Shown piece after piece: positions 18,128 through 29,296 of a DNA stretch of 64,000 nt. The notes under the pieces were generated by a model that did not search any database, was not told the DNA's origin, and worked only from the letters and a program-made list of their open reading frames with translations. Origin of the DNA: Alphaproteobacteria bacterium (GTDB lineage Bacteria; Pseudomonadota; Alphaproteobacteria; GCA-2731375); contig JAJFGG010000061.1 in NCBI GenBank assembly GCA_021776235.1, forward strand, positions 1-64,000, read 5' to 3'. Both the position numbers and the translations under genes were made by a program. The first letter of the stretch is position 1. The number at the start of each line of letters is the position of its first letter.

Positions 18128-18529
18128 TTAACGGGCGGCGCCCATTATTTCCTGCAGGACGGCGGCTTTGCCATCCGCCAGGCGCCGTTGCTCGCCCTCT
18201 TCCGCCGCGGCCACTTCCTCATTGGCCTCTTGGACGCGCTGCTCCAGGTCCGCCCGGTCCATGTCCGCCACCGGCACCGCTTCCTCGGCCAGCACGACCA
18301 AACGGTCAGCAGCAATTTCGGCAAAACCGCCGGCGATGTAAATCCGGTCGGGATTGTCACCGGCGCCTTCTACTTCGATAACACCGGCACGCAGGGCCGT
18401 AATAAGCGGCGCGTGCCCCGGCAGGACGCCAAAATCGCCCTCCATGCCCGGCATGGCCACGGCGTCAGCTTCCACTGACATCAATAAGCGGTCAGGTGAT
18501 ACCAATTCGAATTCGACCTTGTCGGCCAT
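18128..18529 (-). CDS. atpC: F1 ATP synthase subunit epsilon
   Basis: A 133-residue epsilon subunit. The N-terminal beta-sandwich is recognisable (FELVSPDRLLMS, then VAMPGMEGDFGVLPGHAPLI) with a short helical C-terminus. It rotates with gamma in the central stalk and restrains ATP hydrolysis. It is the last gene of atpHAGDC, 25 bp after atpD, with a terminator-like hairpin following. Confidence 0.97.
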   Translation of the reverse strand: MADKVEFELVSPDRLLMSVEADAVAMPGMEGDFGVLPGHAPLITALRAGVIEVEGAGDNPDRIYIAGGFAEIAADRLVVLAEEAVPVADMDRADLEQRVQEANEEVAAAEEGEQRRLADGKAAVLQEIMGAAR

Positions 18530-18554
18530 TCTATCCTTGCCTCTCGCTACCTAA

Positions 18555-19994
<1,440 letters not shown>

Positions 19995-20027
19995 CTATCC
20001 GTAACGAGGTGTTTTCCGTGGCCAGCG

Positions 20028-20939
20028 CTATAGCGCTTCAGCGCCGGAAACGATTTCAATCAATTCTTTGGTAATGATGGCCTGACGTGTGCGGTTGTAG
20101 GTCAGGGTCAGACCGTCAATCATGTCACCGGCGTTGCGCGTGGCATTATCCATCGAGGTCATGCGCGCGGCATGTTCCGCGGCGCCGCTTTCCAGCAATG
20201 ACCGATAGATCTGTACCGCCATATTGCGTGGCACGAGGACGCCCAGCAGGTCGTTTTCTTCCGGCTCGTACTCGTAGATGGCGCCGCCCAGGTCCACCGC
20301 GCTGTCATCATCGCTCTCAGCCGCCGCGGCGGCCTCCGGATCCGGCAATTTAACCGGGATCAACTGCTGGTCGGTGACGACCTGGCTGATCACGGATTTA
20401 AAAGCATTGTAGAAAACGGTGCATACATCAAATTCGCCGTCCGCGAACATCTGCGATATCTGTTCTGCAATGGGCCGCGCGTTGGCAAAGGAAAGCTGGC
20501 GAACCTCGCGCAGGGTGATGTATTCCACAATCAGGTCGTCCAGATCGCGGCGCAGGCTTTCCTGGCCCTTGCGGCCGACACAAAACAGCTTCACGGTCTT
20601 GCCGGCGTCCCGCAGTTCCTTCACCCGCCGGCGTACCGCGCGGACGATATTGCTGTTGAACGCGCCGCATAGGCCGCGTTCCGCCGTGACCACGACCAGT
20701 AAATGCACATCATCCTTGCCGCTGCCGACAACCATGGGCGGGGCGGTATCCAGACTGGGCAGATTGGATGCGACGGCGGCGATCATCCGTTCCATGCGGT
20801 CGGCATAGGGGCGCGACTGTTCCGCCGCCTCCTGGGCCCGGCGCAGCTTTGCCGCGGCCACCATTTGCATGGCCTTGGTGATCTTCTGCGTCGAGGTGAC
20901 GGAGGTGATCCGGTTTTTCAGTTCTTTCAGGTTTGCCAT
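20028..20939 (-). CDS. atpG: F1 ATP synthase subunit gamma
   Basis: A 303-residue central-stalk subunit. The N-terminal helix ([20 protein letters not shown]) and the C-terminal helix ([16 protein letters not shown]) form the rotating coiled coil, and [11 protein letters not shown] marks the Rossmann-like domain. An acidic insert ([19 protein letters not shown], about 205-225) follows the usual alphaproteobacterial insertion position. The gap to atpD is 45 bp. Confidence 0.98.
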   Translation of the reverse strand: MANLKELKNRITSVTSTQKITKAMQMVAAAKLRRAQEAAEQSRPYADRMERMIAAVASNLPSLDTAPPMVVGSGKDDVHLLVVVTAERGLCGAFNSNIVRAVRRRVKELRDAGKTVKLFCVGRKGQESLRRDLDDLIVEYITLREVRQLSFANARPIAEQISQMFADGEFDVCTVFYNAFKSVISQVVTDQQLIPVKLPDPEAAAAAESDDDSAVDLGGAIYEYEPEENDLLGVLVPRNMAVQIYRSLLESGAAEHAARMTSMDNATRNAGDMIDGLTLTYNRTRQAIITKELIEIVSGAEAL

Positions 20940-21014
20940 GGATCGGCGCCTTCAACTCTCCGGCGAATTATGGGTGCAAGTACGGTGACCGCGTTCAGTG
21001 ATCTTGATCGATGA

Positions 21015-22544
21015 TCAGGCGAATTTCTTTGTGAAATCTTCCAGGTATTCACTCAATTGCTTGTCCACATCGTCGGAAATGTCACTGCTCTCGCGAATGG
21101 CGGTAAGGATTTCCGGCTTCTTTTCGCGAATTTCGTTCAGCAGCTCCTGCTCGAAGCGGCCGATCTGGGCGACCTCAATCCGATCAAGATAGCCGCGCAC
21201 ACCGGAATAGATGGAAACCACCTGTTCCTCGACCGCCATGGGCACGTATTGATCCTGTTTCAGCAATTCAGTAAGGCGCGCACCGCGATTCAAAAGCTGC
21301 TGCGTGGACGCGTCCAGGTCAGAGCCAAACTGGGCAAAGGCCTCCATCTCGCGATATTGGGCCAATTCCAGCTTGATCGTGCCGGCCACCTTTTTCATGG
21401 CCTTGACCTGGGCCGCCGAACCCACGCGCGAGACCGACAGACCGACGTTAATGGCCGGGCGGATGCCGCGATAGAACAGATCCGATTCCAGGAAGATCTG
21501 GCCATCGGTGATGGAAATCACGTTAGTCGGAATATAGGCCGAGACGTCATTTGCCTGGGTTTCGATGACGGGCAGGGCGGTGAGCGAGCCCAGGCCGTTG
21601 TCTTCATTCATCTTGGCGGAACGTTCCAACAGGCGGGAATGCAGATAGAAAACGTCGCCCGGATAGGCCTCGCGCCCCGGCGGGCGGCGCAGCAGCAGGG
21701 ACATTTGCCGGTAGGCGACGGCCTGTTTGGTCAAATCGTCATAAACGATAACCGCGTGCATACCGTTGTCGCGGAAATACTCACCCATGGTGCAGCCGGT
21801 GTAGGGGGCCAGGAACTGCAAGGGCGCCGGTTCCGAAGCGGTGGCCGCGACGACAATGGAATATTCCATGGCGCCATTGTCTTCGAGGGTTTTTACGATC
21901 TGGGCAACGGACGAGCGTTTCTGCCCAACGGCGACATAGATGCAATAAAGTTTCTTCGCTTCATCGTCACCCTGGTTGATGGGTTTTTGGTTGATGAAGG
22001 TATCGATCGCCACGGCCGTTTTGCCGGTCTGGCGGTCACCAATGATCAATTCGCGCTGGCCCCGGCCTACGGGGACCAGGGAATCCAATGCCTTCAGGCC
22101 GGTCTGCATGGGTTCATGCACCGATTTGCGCGGGATGATACCCGGCGCCTTGACGTCGACCAGGCGGCGTTCGTCGCTTTCAATGGGGCCTTTGCCATCG
22201 ATCGGGTTGCCCAGGGCATCGACCACGCGGCCCAGCAGGCCCTTGCCCACCGGCACGTCAACAATATCGCCCGTACGTTTTACAATATCGCCTTCCTTGA
22301 TGGCGCTGTCGTTGCCGAAAATCACGACGCCGACGTTGTCGCTTTCCAGGTTCAACGCCATACCCTTGATGCCGCCGGGGAATTCGACCATCTCGCCGGC
22401 TTGGACCTGGTCCAGACCATAGACACGGGCGATTCCATCACCCACCGACAACACTTGGCCGACTTCCGAGACTTCCGACTCGGTGCCAAAGTTGGCGATC
22501 TGCTCCTTCAGGATGGCAGAGATCTCTGCAGCCCGCAGATCCAT
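21015..22544 (-). CDS. atpA: F1 ATP synthase subunit alpha
   Basis: A 509-residue non-catalytic alpha subunit with P-loop GDRQTGKT at 169-176. It has the N-terminal [19 protein letters not shown] and the signature [17 protein letters not shown]. Its ATG overlaps the atpH stop (TAATG), which indicates translational coupling. Confidence 0.99.
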   Translation of the reverse strand: MDLRAAEISAILKEQIANFGTESEVSEVGQVLSVGDGIARVYGLDQVQAGEMVEFPGGIKGMALNLESDNVGVVIFGNDSAIKEGDIVKRTGDIVDVPVGKGLLGRVVDALGNPIDGKGPIESDERRLVDVKAPGIIPRKSVHEPMQTGLKALDSLVPVGRGQRELIIGDRQTGKTAVAIDTFINQKPINQGDDEAKKLYCIYVAVGQKRSSVAQIVKTLEDNGAMEYSIVVAATASEPAPLQFLAPYTGCTMGEYFRDNGMHAVIVYDDLTKQAVAYRQMSLLLRRPPGREAYPGDVFYLHSRLLERSAKMNEDNGLGSLTALPVIETQANDVSAYIPTNVISITDGQIFLESDLFYRGIRPAINVGLSVSRVGSAAQVKAMKKVAGTIKLELAQYREMEAFAQFGSDLDASTQQLLNRGARLTELLKQDQYVPMAVEEQVVSIYSGVRGYLDRIEVAQIGRFEQELLNEIREKKPEILTAIRESSDISDDVDKQLSEYLEDFTKKFA

Positions 22545-23104
22545 TACTCAACTCCTCTCATGGCAAATCTGAGATTTTGAATTTTCGTTCGCAGCGACGA
22601 ATCAACCATACGCGAGCCGATCTTGACGATCATACCGCCCAGAATGTCTTCATTCACTGCAGTTTCAACTTGGACATCGGTCTTCATGGCCGCGGCCAAT
22701 TCAGCTTTGATCTTGGCCAGTTGCCCATCGTTCAGGGTGTGGGCCGAGGTTACCTCGGCCACCACTTCGCCACGATGGGCCGCCAACAGGGCGCGGAAGG
22801 CCCGGATCATATCGCGCAGGGCGAAAAGCCGGCGATTCTGCGCCACCACGGCGACGAAATTACACACGACTTGGGATGCGCCGGCCTTTTCCAGTACCGC
22901 GCCCACGCCCCGCCCCTGGTCCTCGGCGGCGATCACTGGGCTGCGTAAAAGCCGGTCCAGATCCTCGGAATCATCAATCATGCTGCCCAGACCGGCGACA
23001 TCAGAGGCCACATTGTCCAGCGCACCACTATCGCGCGCGAGTTCGAACAGGGCGGTGGCGTACCGTCCTGCGATGCCGGATACGACGCTTGCTTCGGCTG
23101 ACAC
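22544..23104 (-). CDS. atpH: F1 ATP synthase subunit delta (OSCP)
   Basis: A 186-residue peripheral-stalk subunit with [19 protein letters not shown] at the N-terminus and the C-terminal [19 protein letters not shown] signature. The start is GTG (23104), preceded by GAGG. It is the first gene of the operon, so the promoter is expected in the 190 bp upstream, shared with the 3' flank of the CoA-transferase gene. Confidence 0.97.
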   Translation of the reverse strand: MSAEASVVSGIAGRYATALFELARDSGALDNVASDVAGLGSMIDDSEDLDRLLRSPVIAAEDQGRGVGAVLEKAGASQVVCNFVAVVAQNRRLFALRDMIRAFRALLAAHRGEVVAEVTSAHTLNDGQLAKIKAELAAAMKTDVQVETAVNEDILGGMIVKIGSRMVDSSLRTKIQNLRFAMRGVE

Positions 23105-23297
23105 GTTCGTGGGGTCCTCGTCGCGGAATTAGATGTAACAGTTGATTTTGCTTAAGCTCTTGAATTCATGCGCAGAAACTTACGGCGAACTGTCCTCCCG
23201 GACAGCTGTTTCGTAAGGCGCGGCGTTTCGTAGCATAGCCATCCGGTCCTGGCAAGCAGCTACAGCGTTTCGCGGCGCCCCAGCCGGTAAACACGGC

Positions 23298-24530
23298 TTA
23301 GATGACACCATTTTTACGAAATGTGTCCATTTGCGCCGGGCTGAGGCCGAGGCGTTCAAGATAGATTTTGCCGTTCCAGTCGCCGAGCCTGGGTCCCAGG
23401 GCGTCGATGCCGCCGGGGGTGGCGGATAGCCTGGGGAGAACGTCTGGGACAACAATTTCGCCCAACATGGCGTGTTGTATGCGCTGCAGGGTGCCGCGGG
23501 CATCGAATTGCGGATCGCTGAAGATATCGGCAATGGAATTGATCGCGGCGCAGGGCACATCGCCTTGGGCGCAGATTGCCACCACCTCGGCTGCGGGCCT
23601 GGTGGTGGTGAAGCCGGTCACCACGCCATCTATGAAGCCGCGGTCTCGGACCCGGTCGGCGGTCGTGGGGTGGCTTTGCGCCAGATCGGGCCGCTCCAGC
23701 ACGTTGCAGGCCAGGCGCCGCCAGATCTTGTCCGAGGTGCATGCTATGGCCACCCAGCCGCCGTCCTGGGTGGCGAAATGCCCGTGCGGGCAGACATTGC
23801 GGGTTCCCAATCCTTCCCGTTCGCGTACGGTGCCATGCTTGGCGTAGGCTGGCGCCAGTTCGTCCAGCACCCGGAATATGCTTTCGAACAAGGCCACATC
23901 GATGACCTGGCCCCCACCGGTGCTGTCCGCCGTGCGCAACGCCATCAGCACACCAATGGCGCCGAACAGGCCGGAAATGTAATCAGCCAATGAGGTCGAA
24001 CCCGGCGTCACCGGCGGCTCGCCAGGCATGCCGGCAAGATAGGTCAGGCCGCCGACTGCATGGGCGATGCGGGCGAAACCGGGGCGGTCGCGATAGGGGC
24101 CGTCCTGGCCATAGCCACTAACCTGCAACATGATCAGCTTTGGATTGATGGCCCGCAATACGTCATAGCCCAGGCCCCATTTTTCCAAGGTTCCCGGCCT
24201 GAAGTTTTCACAGACGACGTCTGCCTGTTGTACCAGACGCTTGAATAATTCGGCGCCCTCGGGGGCCTTCAGGTTCAGGGTGATGGAATGCTTGTTCCGT
24301 GCCTCGCTGAGCCAGGCCAGGCTGCTGTCCGGTATTTCGGTCGCGGTGCCAAACTGCCTTAGGGGATCGCCGCTGCCCGGTTGTTCGACCTTAATAACCT
24401 CGGCGCCGAATTCGGCCAGTATACCCGCGGCGAACGGCGCGGCGATGAAGGTCGCCAGGTCCAGCACGCGAACGCCAGCCATAGGTCTTTTGGCGGAGCC
24501 CGCCGCCGTTCCATCATCTTCCAGGCTCAT
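23298..24530 (-). CDS. CaiB/BaiF family (type III) CoA-transferase
   Basis: A 410-residue family III CoA-transferase, which moves CoA between carboxylic acids through an aspartyl-CoA intermediate. The family hallmarks are [20 protein letters not shown] near 20-40, [17 protein letters not shown] near 44-60, [10 protein letters not shown], and the catalytic Asp in [13 protein letters not shown] near 177. It follows the 2-hydroxyacid dehydrogenase gene with a 4-bp ATGA overlap, suggesting a shared 2-hydroxyacid/acyl-CoA pathway. The substrate is unknown. Confidence 0.92.
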   Translation of the reverse strand: MSLEDDGTAAGSAKRPMAGVRVLDLATFIAAPFAAGILAEFGAEVIKVEQPGSGDPLRQFGTATEIPDSSLAWLSEARNKHSITLNLKAPEGAELFKRLVQQADVVCENFRPGTLEKWGLGYDVLRAINPKLIMLQVSGYGQDGPYRDRPGFARIAHAVGGLTYLAGMPGEPPVTPGSTSLADYISGLFGAIGVLMALRTADSTGGGQVIDVALFESIFRVLDELAPAYAKHGTVREREGLGTRNVCPHGHFATQDGGWVAIACTSDKIWRRLACNVLERPDLAQSHPTTADRVRDRGFIDGVVTGFTTTRPAAEVVAICAQGDVPCAAINSIADIFSDPQFDARGTLQRIQHAMLGEIVVPDVLPRLSATPGGIDALGPRLGDWNGKIYLERLGLSPAQMDTFRKNGVI

Positions 24531-25501
24531 CGTGGGCGAACACCCGGGTTGATGACGTTGATGGGCGAACCGGCGGCGTAGGCCGTGATCTGGTCGAAGA
24601 TATCCGAGAACTGTATTTCGTATTCTTCGGCGGTGACATAGCCGATGTGCGGCGTGCAGATCACATTCTCCATGTTCAGCAACGGGTGGGAGCGGTCCAG
24701 CAGCGGTTCTTCTTCATAAACATCCACCGCCGCCATGCCGGGCCGTCCCGCTTCCAGGGCCGCCACCAGGGCGCCCGCCTCGATCAAGGGCGCGCGGGAG
24801 GTGTTGACCAGCAGGGCGGTCGGTTTCATTTCGGCCAGGTCGGCGGCGCTGACAATGCCGCGGGTTGCGTCATACAGGCGCATGTGCAGGGAAAGAACAT
24901 CGCAGGCGCCAAAAAACGCCGCCTTGCTGGCGGCGACCTCATAGCCGTCCGCCTGTGCCCGGGCGCGGGAGTCCGGGCGGGCCCAGACCAGGATGTTCAT
25001 GCCGAATGCCTTGCCATAGCCGGCAACGACGCGGCCGATCCGGCCATAGCCGTAAATGCCAAGCGTACGGCCGCCCAGCGTGTTGCCGACGCCCATCTGC
25101 CAGACGCCGGCCTTCAGGGCGGCCATTTGCTGGGGGATCTGCCGCATGGCGGCCAGGATCAGGCCCCAGGTCAACTCCGCGGTGGCGTACGATGGCGTAC
25201 CCGCGTGCTGGTTAGAGGAAACGATGATGCCCAGCCGGGTGCAGGTATCCACGTCGATATGGGGATAGACGCTGCGCTGGCTGATCAACTTCAGCCTGGG
25301 CAAACGGGCCAGCAGGGGGGTGCGGATTTTCGTCCGCTCCCGGATCAGCACCAGGGCTTCGGTCTCGGCCAGACGCGCGGCCAGGGCGTCGACCTCCTGG
25401 AGATGATCGTTCCAGATCGTGACCTCGTGGTCCTTCAGCTTGGCAAAGCAGGGCAATGTCCGCAGCGTGTCGTGATAGTCATCCAGTATGGTAATTTTCA
25501 T
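24527..25501 (-). CDS. D-2-hydroxyacid dehydrogenase family protein
   Basis: A 324-residue NAD-dependent dehydrogenase of the phosphoglycerate dehydrogenase-like group. The Rossmann loop GYGRIG is at 151-156, the Arg of the active site lies in [13 protein letters not shown], the Glu in VYEEEPLLD and the His in CTPHIGYVT. It is translationally coupled to the downstream CoA-transferase (4-bp overlap) and preceded by the luciferase-like gene 33 bp upstream. The three form a probable operon, reading luciferase-like, dehydrogenase, CoA-transferase. Confidence 0.92.
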   Translation of the reverse strand: MKITILDDYHDTLRTLPCFAKLKDHEVTIWNDHLQEVDALAARLAETEALVLIRERTKIRTPLLARLPRLKLISQRSVYPHIDVDTCTRLGIIVSSNQHAGTPSYATAELTWGLILAAMRQIPQQMAALKAGVWQMGVGNTLGGRTLGIYGYGRIGRVVAGYGKAFGMNILVWARPDSRARAQADGYEVAASKAAFFGACDVLSLHMRLYDATRGIVSAADLAEMKPTALLVNTSRAPLIEAGALVAALEAGRPGMAAVDVYEEEPLLDRSHPLLNMENVICTPHIGYVTAEEYEIQFSDIFDQITAYAAGSPINVINPGVRPR

Positions 25502-25534
25502 GACAATCCTGCCGCTATCCAGCCCGAAAGTGCT

Positions 25535-26770
25535 TTAGGTACCGGCGATCTGCGCGGCCTTGACCGAGGCCCTGACCACCGGGATTTCGTCTTCGGCCAA
25601 TGGCGCCATGAATTTCTTGCGGGCCAGGGCTGCCTGAATATAGGGAGCCAGTTCGGCGGCCTTCGCCTCCGCCTTTGCCGCCTGTTTGCTCTTGAAGCCG
25701 GGCAGCACGTCCGCGGCGAACAATTCCAGGGACTCGCAGATCTCGCTGTGAAGATTACGCCCGGCCTGTTGCAGAAAAATGATCTGATCCACACCGGCCT
25801 CTTCAAACTCGGCGATATGCCCCGCCAGATCATCGGGCGTGCCGATACCCGAGGCATGGGTGCGGGCCCGTCTGACCGAGGCGATCAAGTCCTCGGTCTT
25901 GGAACCGTGCTGGGCCAGGTACTCCTCCCATAAGTTGGTCCGGCCCGGCACCGTGTCGTGGGCCACCAGGGCGTTCATGGCATAGCCGAAAAATTCGAAA
26001 TTCACCTGGCCCCGGCGTATGGCCTCCTCGCGGTCCTTGTGCAGGGAAAAATTCGAAACGATGGCGATGTTGGCATTCACACTGTGACCCACCGGGACGC
26101 AGGCGTCGCTTTTGATAATGCCATAGTAGATATCGGCCCAGGCTTTCGCTTCTTCCCTGTCCAGGAACGAAAATGCCAGGGCGCCAACGCCCAGGGAGGC
26201 CGCGATCTTGATGGTGTCGCGGTTGGTGCAGGCCATCCACATGGGCGGATGCGGCGTCTGCAATGGTTTCGGCAGAACATTCCGGCAGGGCATGGAAAAA
26301 TGCTCGCCTTCGAAGCCGGGATACGGCGTCATCACCATCATATTGGCGATCTGCTCGGCCGACTCTATGGCCATGGCCCGCTTTTGCTTGGCGGGGATGG
26401 CAAAGCCCCCCAGTTCCAGCCGGGTCGCGCCCTCGCCAATGCCGAAATCAACCCGCCCGTTGGAGATCAGGTCAAGGGTGCTCAACCCCTCCGCGGTGCG
26501 GGCCGGATGATTGTAATTCGGTATCACCTGGCGGATGCCATGGCCCAGACGGATATTCCTGGTCTGTCCGGCCGCCGCCGCCAGGAAGACTTCCGGCGAG
26601 GAGCAATGAGAGTATTCATCGAGAAAGTGATGCTCGACGGCCCAGGCATGGTCGATGCCCAGTTTGTCGGCCAGGACGATTTGCTCCAGCGCCTCCTGAA
26701 ACAGGCGATGCTCGTCGCCCTCTTTCCAGGGGCGGGGCAATTGCAGTTCATAAAAGACACCGAATTTCAT
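25535..26770 (-). CDS. LLM-class flavin-dependent oxidoreductase
   Basis: A 411-residue luciferase-like monooxygenase. The N-terminal MKFGVFYELQLPRPW and AWAVEHHFLDEYSHCSSPEVFL (around 44-65) are typical of bacterial-luciferase alpha-like proteins, followed by IRLGHGIRQVIPNYNHPART. The enzyme would oxidise a substrate with O2 and reduced FMN (or F420). The ATG at 26770 begins the family N-terminus; the frame runs five codons further upstream. It is divergent from the adenosine deaminase across 141 bp. Confidence 0.9.
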   Translation of the reverse strand: MKFGVFYELQLPRPWKEGDEHRLFQEALEQIVLADKLGIDHAWAVEHHFLDEYSHCSSPEVFLAAAAGQTRNIRLGHGIRQVIPNYNHPARTAEGLSTLDLISNGRVDFGIGEGATRLELGGFAIPAKQKRAMAIESAEQIANMMVMTPYPGFEGEHFSMPCRNVLPKPLQTPHPPMWMACTNRDTIKIAASLGVGALAFSFLDREEAKAWADIYYGIIKSDACVPVGHSVNANIAIVSNFSLHKDREEAIRRGQVNFEFFGYAMNALVAHDTVPGRTNLWEEYLAQHGSKTEDLIASVRRARTHASGIGTPDDLAGHIAEFEEAGVDQIIFLQQAGRNLHSEICESLELFAADVLPGFKSKQAAKAEAKAAELAPYIQAALARKKFMAPLAEDEIPVVRASVKAAQIAGT

Positions 26771-26911
26771 GTAACCAGTCCTCAATTATTCCGGGCGGGC
26801 CGCTGATTGCGCTGCTCATTTTGCCTGCCCGTGCCTGCCATGCTTGCCATGCGGCCTGGGCAATAGCATAACAAATCATCGGGCTCGGGCAAATTTGATG
26901 GGACAGCGGAT

Positions 26912-27925
26912 ATGACGGACGATCTTGGTGCCTGGCTGCAGGCGCTGCCGAAAGTGGAATTGCACCTGCATCTGGAAGGCGCCATTCCCCTGCCGGCCCT
27001 GTGGCGGCTGATCGAGAAATATGGCGGTGAGCCCGGCCTGCACAGCCAGGCGGATTTGCGCCAGCGCCTGACCTACAAGGACTTTCCCGACTTCATCGCC
27101 GCATGGATCTGGAAGAACGGTTTCATCCGCTCGTACGAAGATTTCACCTTCATCGCCGAGGCGATGGCGCGGGATCTGGCGCAACAGAACATCCGCTATG
27201 CGGAGGTGTTTTTCTCACCCACAAGGTTCCTCGATCAAGGTTTGCAGCCTCAGGGCCTGGCCCATGCCATTCGAAAAGGCCTGGACCGGGTGCCCGAGAC
27301 GGAAGTCTGGCTAATCGCCGATCTGGTCCGCGATCATGGCCCGCAACAGGCGCGGGGCACCCTGGCCGAAGTACGGGAGGTGCTGCATTGCGGCATCATC
27401 GGGATTGGTATCGGCGGCTCGGAACACCTGTACCCGCCCGAACCCTTTGCCCCGGTCTACGAGGCCGCCCGCCGCCTTGGTCTCCACACCTCGGCCCATG
27501 CCGGCGAGGCGGCGGGGCCGGAAAGTATCCGCGGCGCCGTCGAGGCCCTGGCGGTCGATCGTATCGGCCACGGTATCGCCGCCCGCCAGGATGCCTCGGT
27601 CATGGACCTGTTGGCGGAGCGTCAGATACCCTTGGAATTATGCCCCCTGTCCAATGTCGCCACCGGTTCCATTGCCGCAATAGGCGAGCATCCGGTGCGG
27701 GAATTCTGGCAGGCGGGCCTGATGTTGACCGTGAATACGGACGATCCGGGCATGTTCCACAACTCCATGGTAGGGGAGTTCACGGTGCTGCACGACGTCT
27801 TTGGCTTCGACCGGGACGAGATCCGCCGCCTGATCCTGAACGGCGTCGACGCATCATGGCAGCCGGCCGACCGCAAGATCGCACTGCGGCAGGCCTTTCA
27901 GGATGATCCGGCCTGGCAGGCGTGA
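26912..27925 (+). CDS. add: Adenosine deaminase family protein
   Basis: A 337-residue zinc-dependent purine deaminase that would convert adenosine to inosine. The metal ligands are visible: ELHLHLEGA with His18 and His20, SAHAGEAAGPESI, RIGHGIAA and the late NTDDPGMF. The CPLSNVATGSI segment is also standard. Bacterial members include adenine deaminases, so adenine cannot be excluded as substrate. It is read in the same direction as the nitrile hydratase genes downstream but separated by 64 bp. Confidence 0.92.
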   Translation: MTDDLGAWLQALPKVELHLHLEGAIPLPALWRLIEKYGGEPGLHSQADLRQRLTYKDFPDFIAAWIWKNGFIRSYEDFTFIAEAMARDLAQQNIRYAEVFFSPTRFLDQGLQPQGLAHAIRKGLDRVPETEVWLIADLVRDHGPQQARGTLAEVREVLHCGIIGIGIGGSEHLYPPEPFAPVYEAARRLGLHTSAHAGEAAGPESIRGAVEALAVDRIGHGIAARQDASVMDLLAERQIPLELCPLSNVATGSIAAIGEHPVREFWQAGLMLTVNTDDPGMFHNSMVGEFTVLHDVFGFDRDEIRRLILNGVDASWQPADRKIALRQAFQDDPAWQA

Positions 27926-27989
27926 CCGTGACAAGGCGGATATCCATTGCTAGGCTAGCGACAAGATTTTGGGCGAAGGAGACGAACTG

Positions 27990-28568
27990 ATGTCGGATGA
28001 GGACGTGGCCCTGCGGGTCAGGGCGCTTGAATCTCTGTTGCTGGAAAAGGGCCTGGTGGAAGCACCCGCCATCGACGAGATCATCGATCTGTTCGAAAAC
28101 CGCCTGGGCCCGCAAAACGGTGCCCGGGTTGTGGCGCGGGCCTGGAGCGATCCGGACTTCAAGGCCCGGCTGCTGGAAAACGCCACCGACGCCATCGTGG
28201 AAATGGGTTACGAGGCGGTGCAGGGCGAGGACATGGTGGTGGTGGAGAATACCCCCAAGGTGCAGAACCTGGTGGTCTGCACGCTTTGCTCCTGTTTCCC
28301 CTGGGCCACTCTGGGCCTGCCGCCGGTCTGGTATAAATCCGCGCCCTACCGCTCCCGCGCGGCCTCGGACCCGCGGGGCGTACTGGCGGAATTCGGTACC
28401 GAGATCGCGGCCGATGCGGAGGTGCGGGTCTGGGACAGCAATGCCGAGCTGCGCTACATGGTGCTGCCGGAACGCCCCGCCGATACCAATGGCATGAGCG
28501 AGGACGAATTGATGGCCCTGGTGACGCGGGACTCGATGATCGGCGTAACGAAGGCCCTGGCGCCATGA
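27990..28568 (+). CDS. nthA: Nitrile hydratase alpha subunit, cobalt type
   Basis: A 192-residue alpha subunit. The metal claw motif CTLCSC sits at 97-102 within [11 protein letters not shown]. Thr at the second position is the mark of the non-corrin cobalt enzymes, and the outer cysteines (100, 102) are oxidised in mature enzymes. It hydrates nitriles to amides in the cytoplasm. The ATG at 27990 follows GAAGGAG; an in-frame TTG at 27969 is less likely. The subunit is followed by a two-piece beta subunit, so thiocyanate hydrolase-like architecture must also be considered. Confidence 0.92.
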   Translation: MSDEDVALRVRALESLLLEKGLVEAPAIDEIIDLFENRLGPQNGARVVARAWSDPDFKARLLENATDAIVEMGYEAVQGEDMVVVENTPKVQNLVVCTLCSCFPWATLGLPPVWYKSAPYRSRAASDPRGVLAEFGTEIAADAEVRVWDSNAELRYMVLPERPADTNGMSEDELMALVTRDSMIGVTKALAP

Positions 28569-28608
28569 ATGGCGCCACAGAGGGACTTTCGCCATGAATG
28601 GCGCCACA
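28561..28608. repeat. Two 19-bp direct repeats at the nthA/nthB junction
   Basis: The sequence CGCCATGAATGGCGCCACA occurs at 28561-28579 and again at 28590-28608, with a 29-bp period. Each copy contains ATGAATGGC, which mimics the real beta start ATGAACGGC at 28623. The strong site AAAGGAGGT lies only before the latter. The repeat itself contains the self-complementary GGCGCC. Confidence 0.75.
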
Positions 28609-28622
28609 AAGGAGGTATCCCC

Positions 28623-28934
28623 ATGAACGGCATACATGACATGGGCGGCATGCATGGGCTGGGGCCCATCGAGCGGGAAGCGGACGAGCCGGTTTTTCAC
28701 CATGAATGGGAGGGCAAGGCCCTGGCCCTGGCCCGGGTTGCCCTGGCGGGCGGCCATTTTAATCTGGACGAGTTTCGCCACGTCATGGAACGCATACCGC
28801 CGGTACAATATCTCTCCATCAGCTATTACGAACGCTGGCTGGAAGGCACCGTCGCCTTGCTGGCGGAAAAGGGCGTGATCAGCGCGGACGAGTTCAGCGC
28901 CCGTCTGACTGAACTGTCGGGAGACCCGTCATGA
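28623..28934 (+). CDS. nthB1: Nitrile hydratase beta subunit, N-terminal half (separate polypeptide)
   Basis: A 103-residue protein equivalent to the first half of a nitrile hydratase beta chain. It begins MNGIHDMGGMHGLGPI and continues with FHHEWEGKALALAR and YYERWLEGTVALLAEKG, the helical arm that wraps the alpha subunit. A normal beta chain is about 220 residues and would continue into an SH3-like domain. Here the gene stops and the remainder is a separate gene beginning in a 4-bp ATGA overlap. AAAGGAGGT precedes the ATG. The split parallels thiocyanate hydrolase and toyocamycin nitrile hydratase. The symbol is provisional. Confidence 0.88.
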   Translation: MNGIHDMGGMHGLGPIEREADEPVFHHEWEGKALALARVALAGGHFNLDEFRHVMERIPPVQYLSISYYERWLEGTVALLAEKGVISADEFSARLTELSGDPS

Positions 28935-29284
28935 GCCGGGTCATAACCCGCGAGGTCGTGCAGGGCCTGTACAAGCGCACGGGCACGGCGCGGGTGGACG
29001 CGGACGTCGCCGCCTCTTTCAAGGTTGGCGACGGGATCCGGGCCCGCAATGTGCACCCCACCGGCCACACCCGCCTGCCGCGCTATATTCGCGGCAAACA
29101 GGGACGCATCGCCACGGATCACGGGGTCTTTCAATTCGCCGACAGCCTGGCCCATGGCGGCGGCAAGCAGCCCCAGCATCTCTATTCCGTGTGCTTCACC
29201 GCCCAGGAATTGTGGGGGTCCCAGGCGCCGGCCCGGGACAGCCTGTATATCGACCTGTGGGACGATTATCTGGAAGCGGTTTGA
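28931..29284 (+). CDS. nthB2: Nitrile hydratase beta subunit, C-terminal half (separate polypeptide)
   Basis: A 117-residue protein carrying the SH3-like C-terminal domain of nitrile hydratase beta: FKVGDGIRARNVHPTGHTRLP, then RYIRGKQGRIATDHG, and the closing LYIDLWDDYLEAV. It overlaps the N-terminal-half gene by 4 bp, so the two would be made in equal amounts through coupling. It has its own 12-residue lead (MSRVITREVVQG), arguing for a stable gene split rather than a sequencing frameshift. The symbol is provisional. Confidence 0.88.
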   Translation: MSRVITREVVQGLYKRTGTARVDADVAASFKVGDGIRARNVHPTGHTRLPRYIRGKQGRIATDHGVFQFADSLAHGGGKQPQHLYSVCFTAQELWGSQAPARDSLYIDLWDDYLEAV

Positions 29285-29296
29285 GGACGGCAACCG

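Noticed and set aside
17186-18478. 430-codon forward ORF across the aminotransferase and atpC region
   Set aside because: It spans two well-supported leftward genes and a terminator and has no protein features.
21057-22580. 507-codon forward ORF antisense to atpA
   Set aside because: It is a shadow of a highly conserved gene. Its translation is His/Gly/Asp-rich with no family features, and atpA fits perfectly on the other strand.
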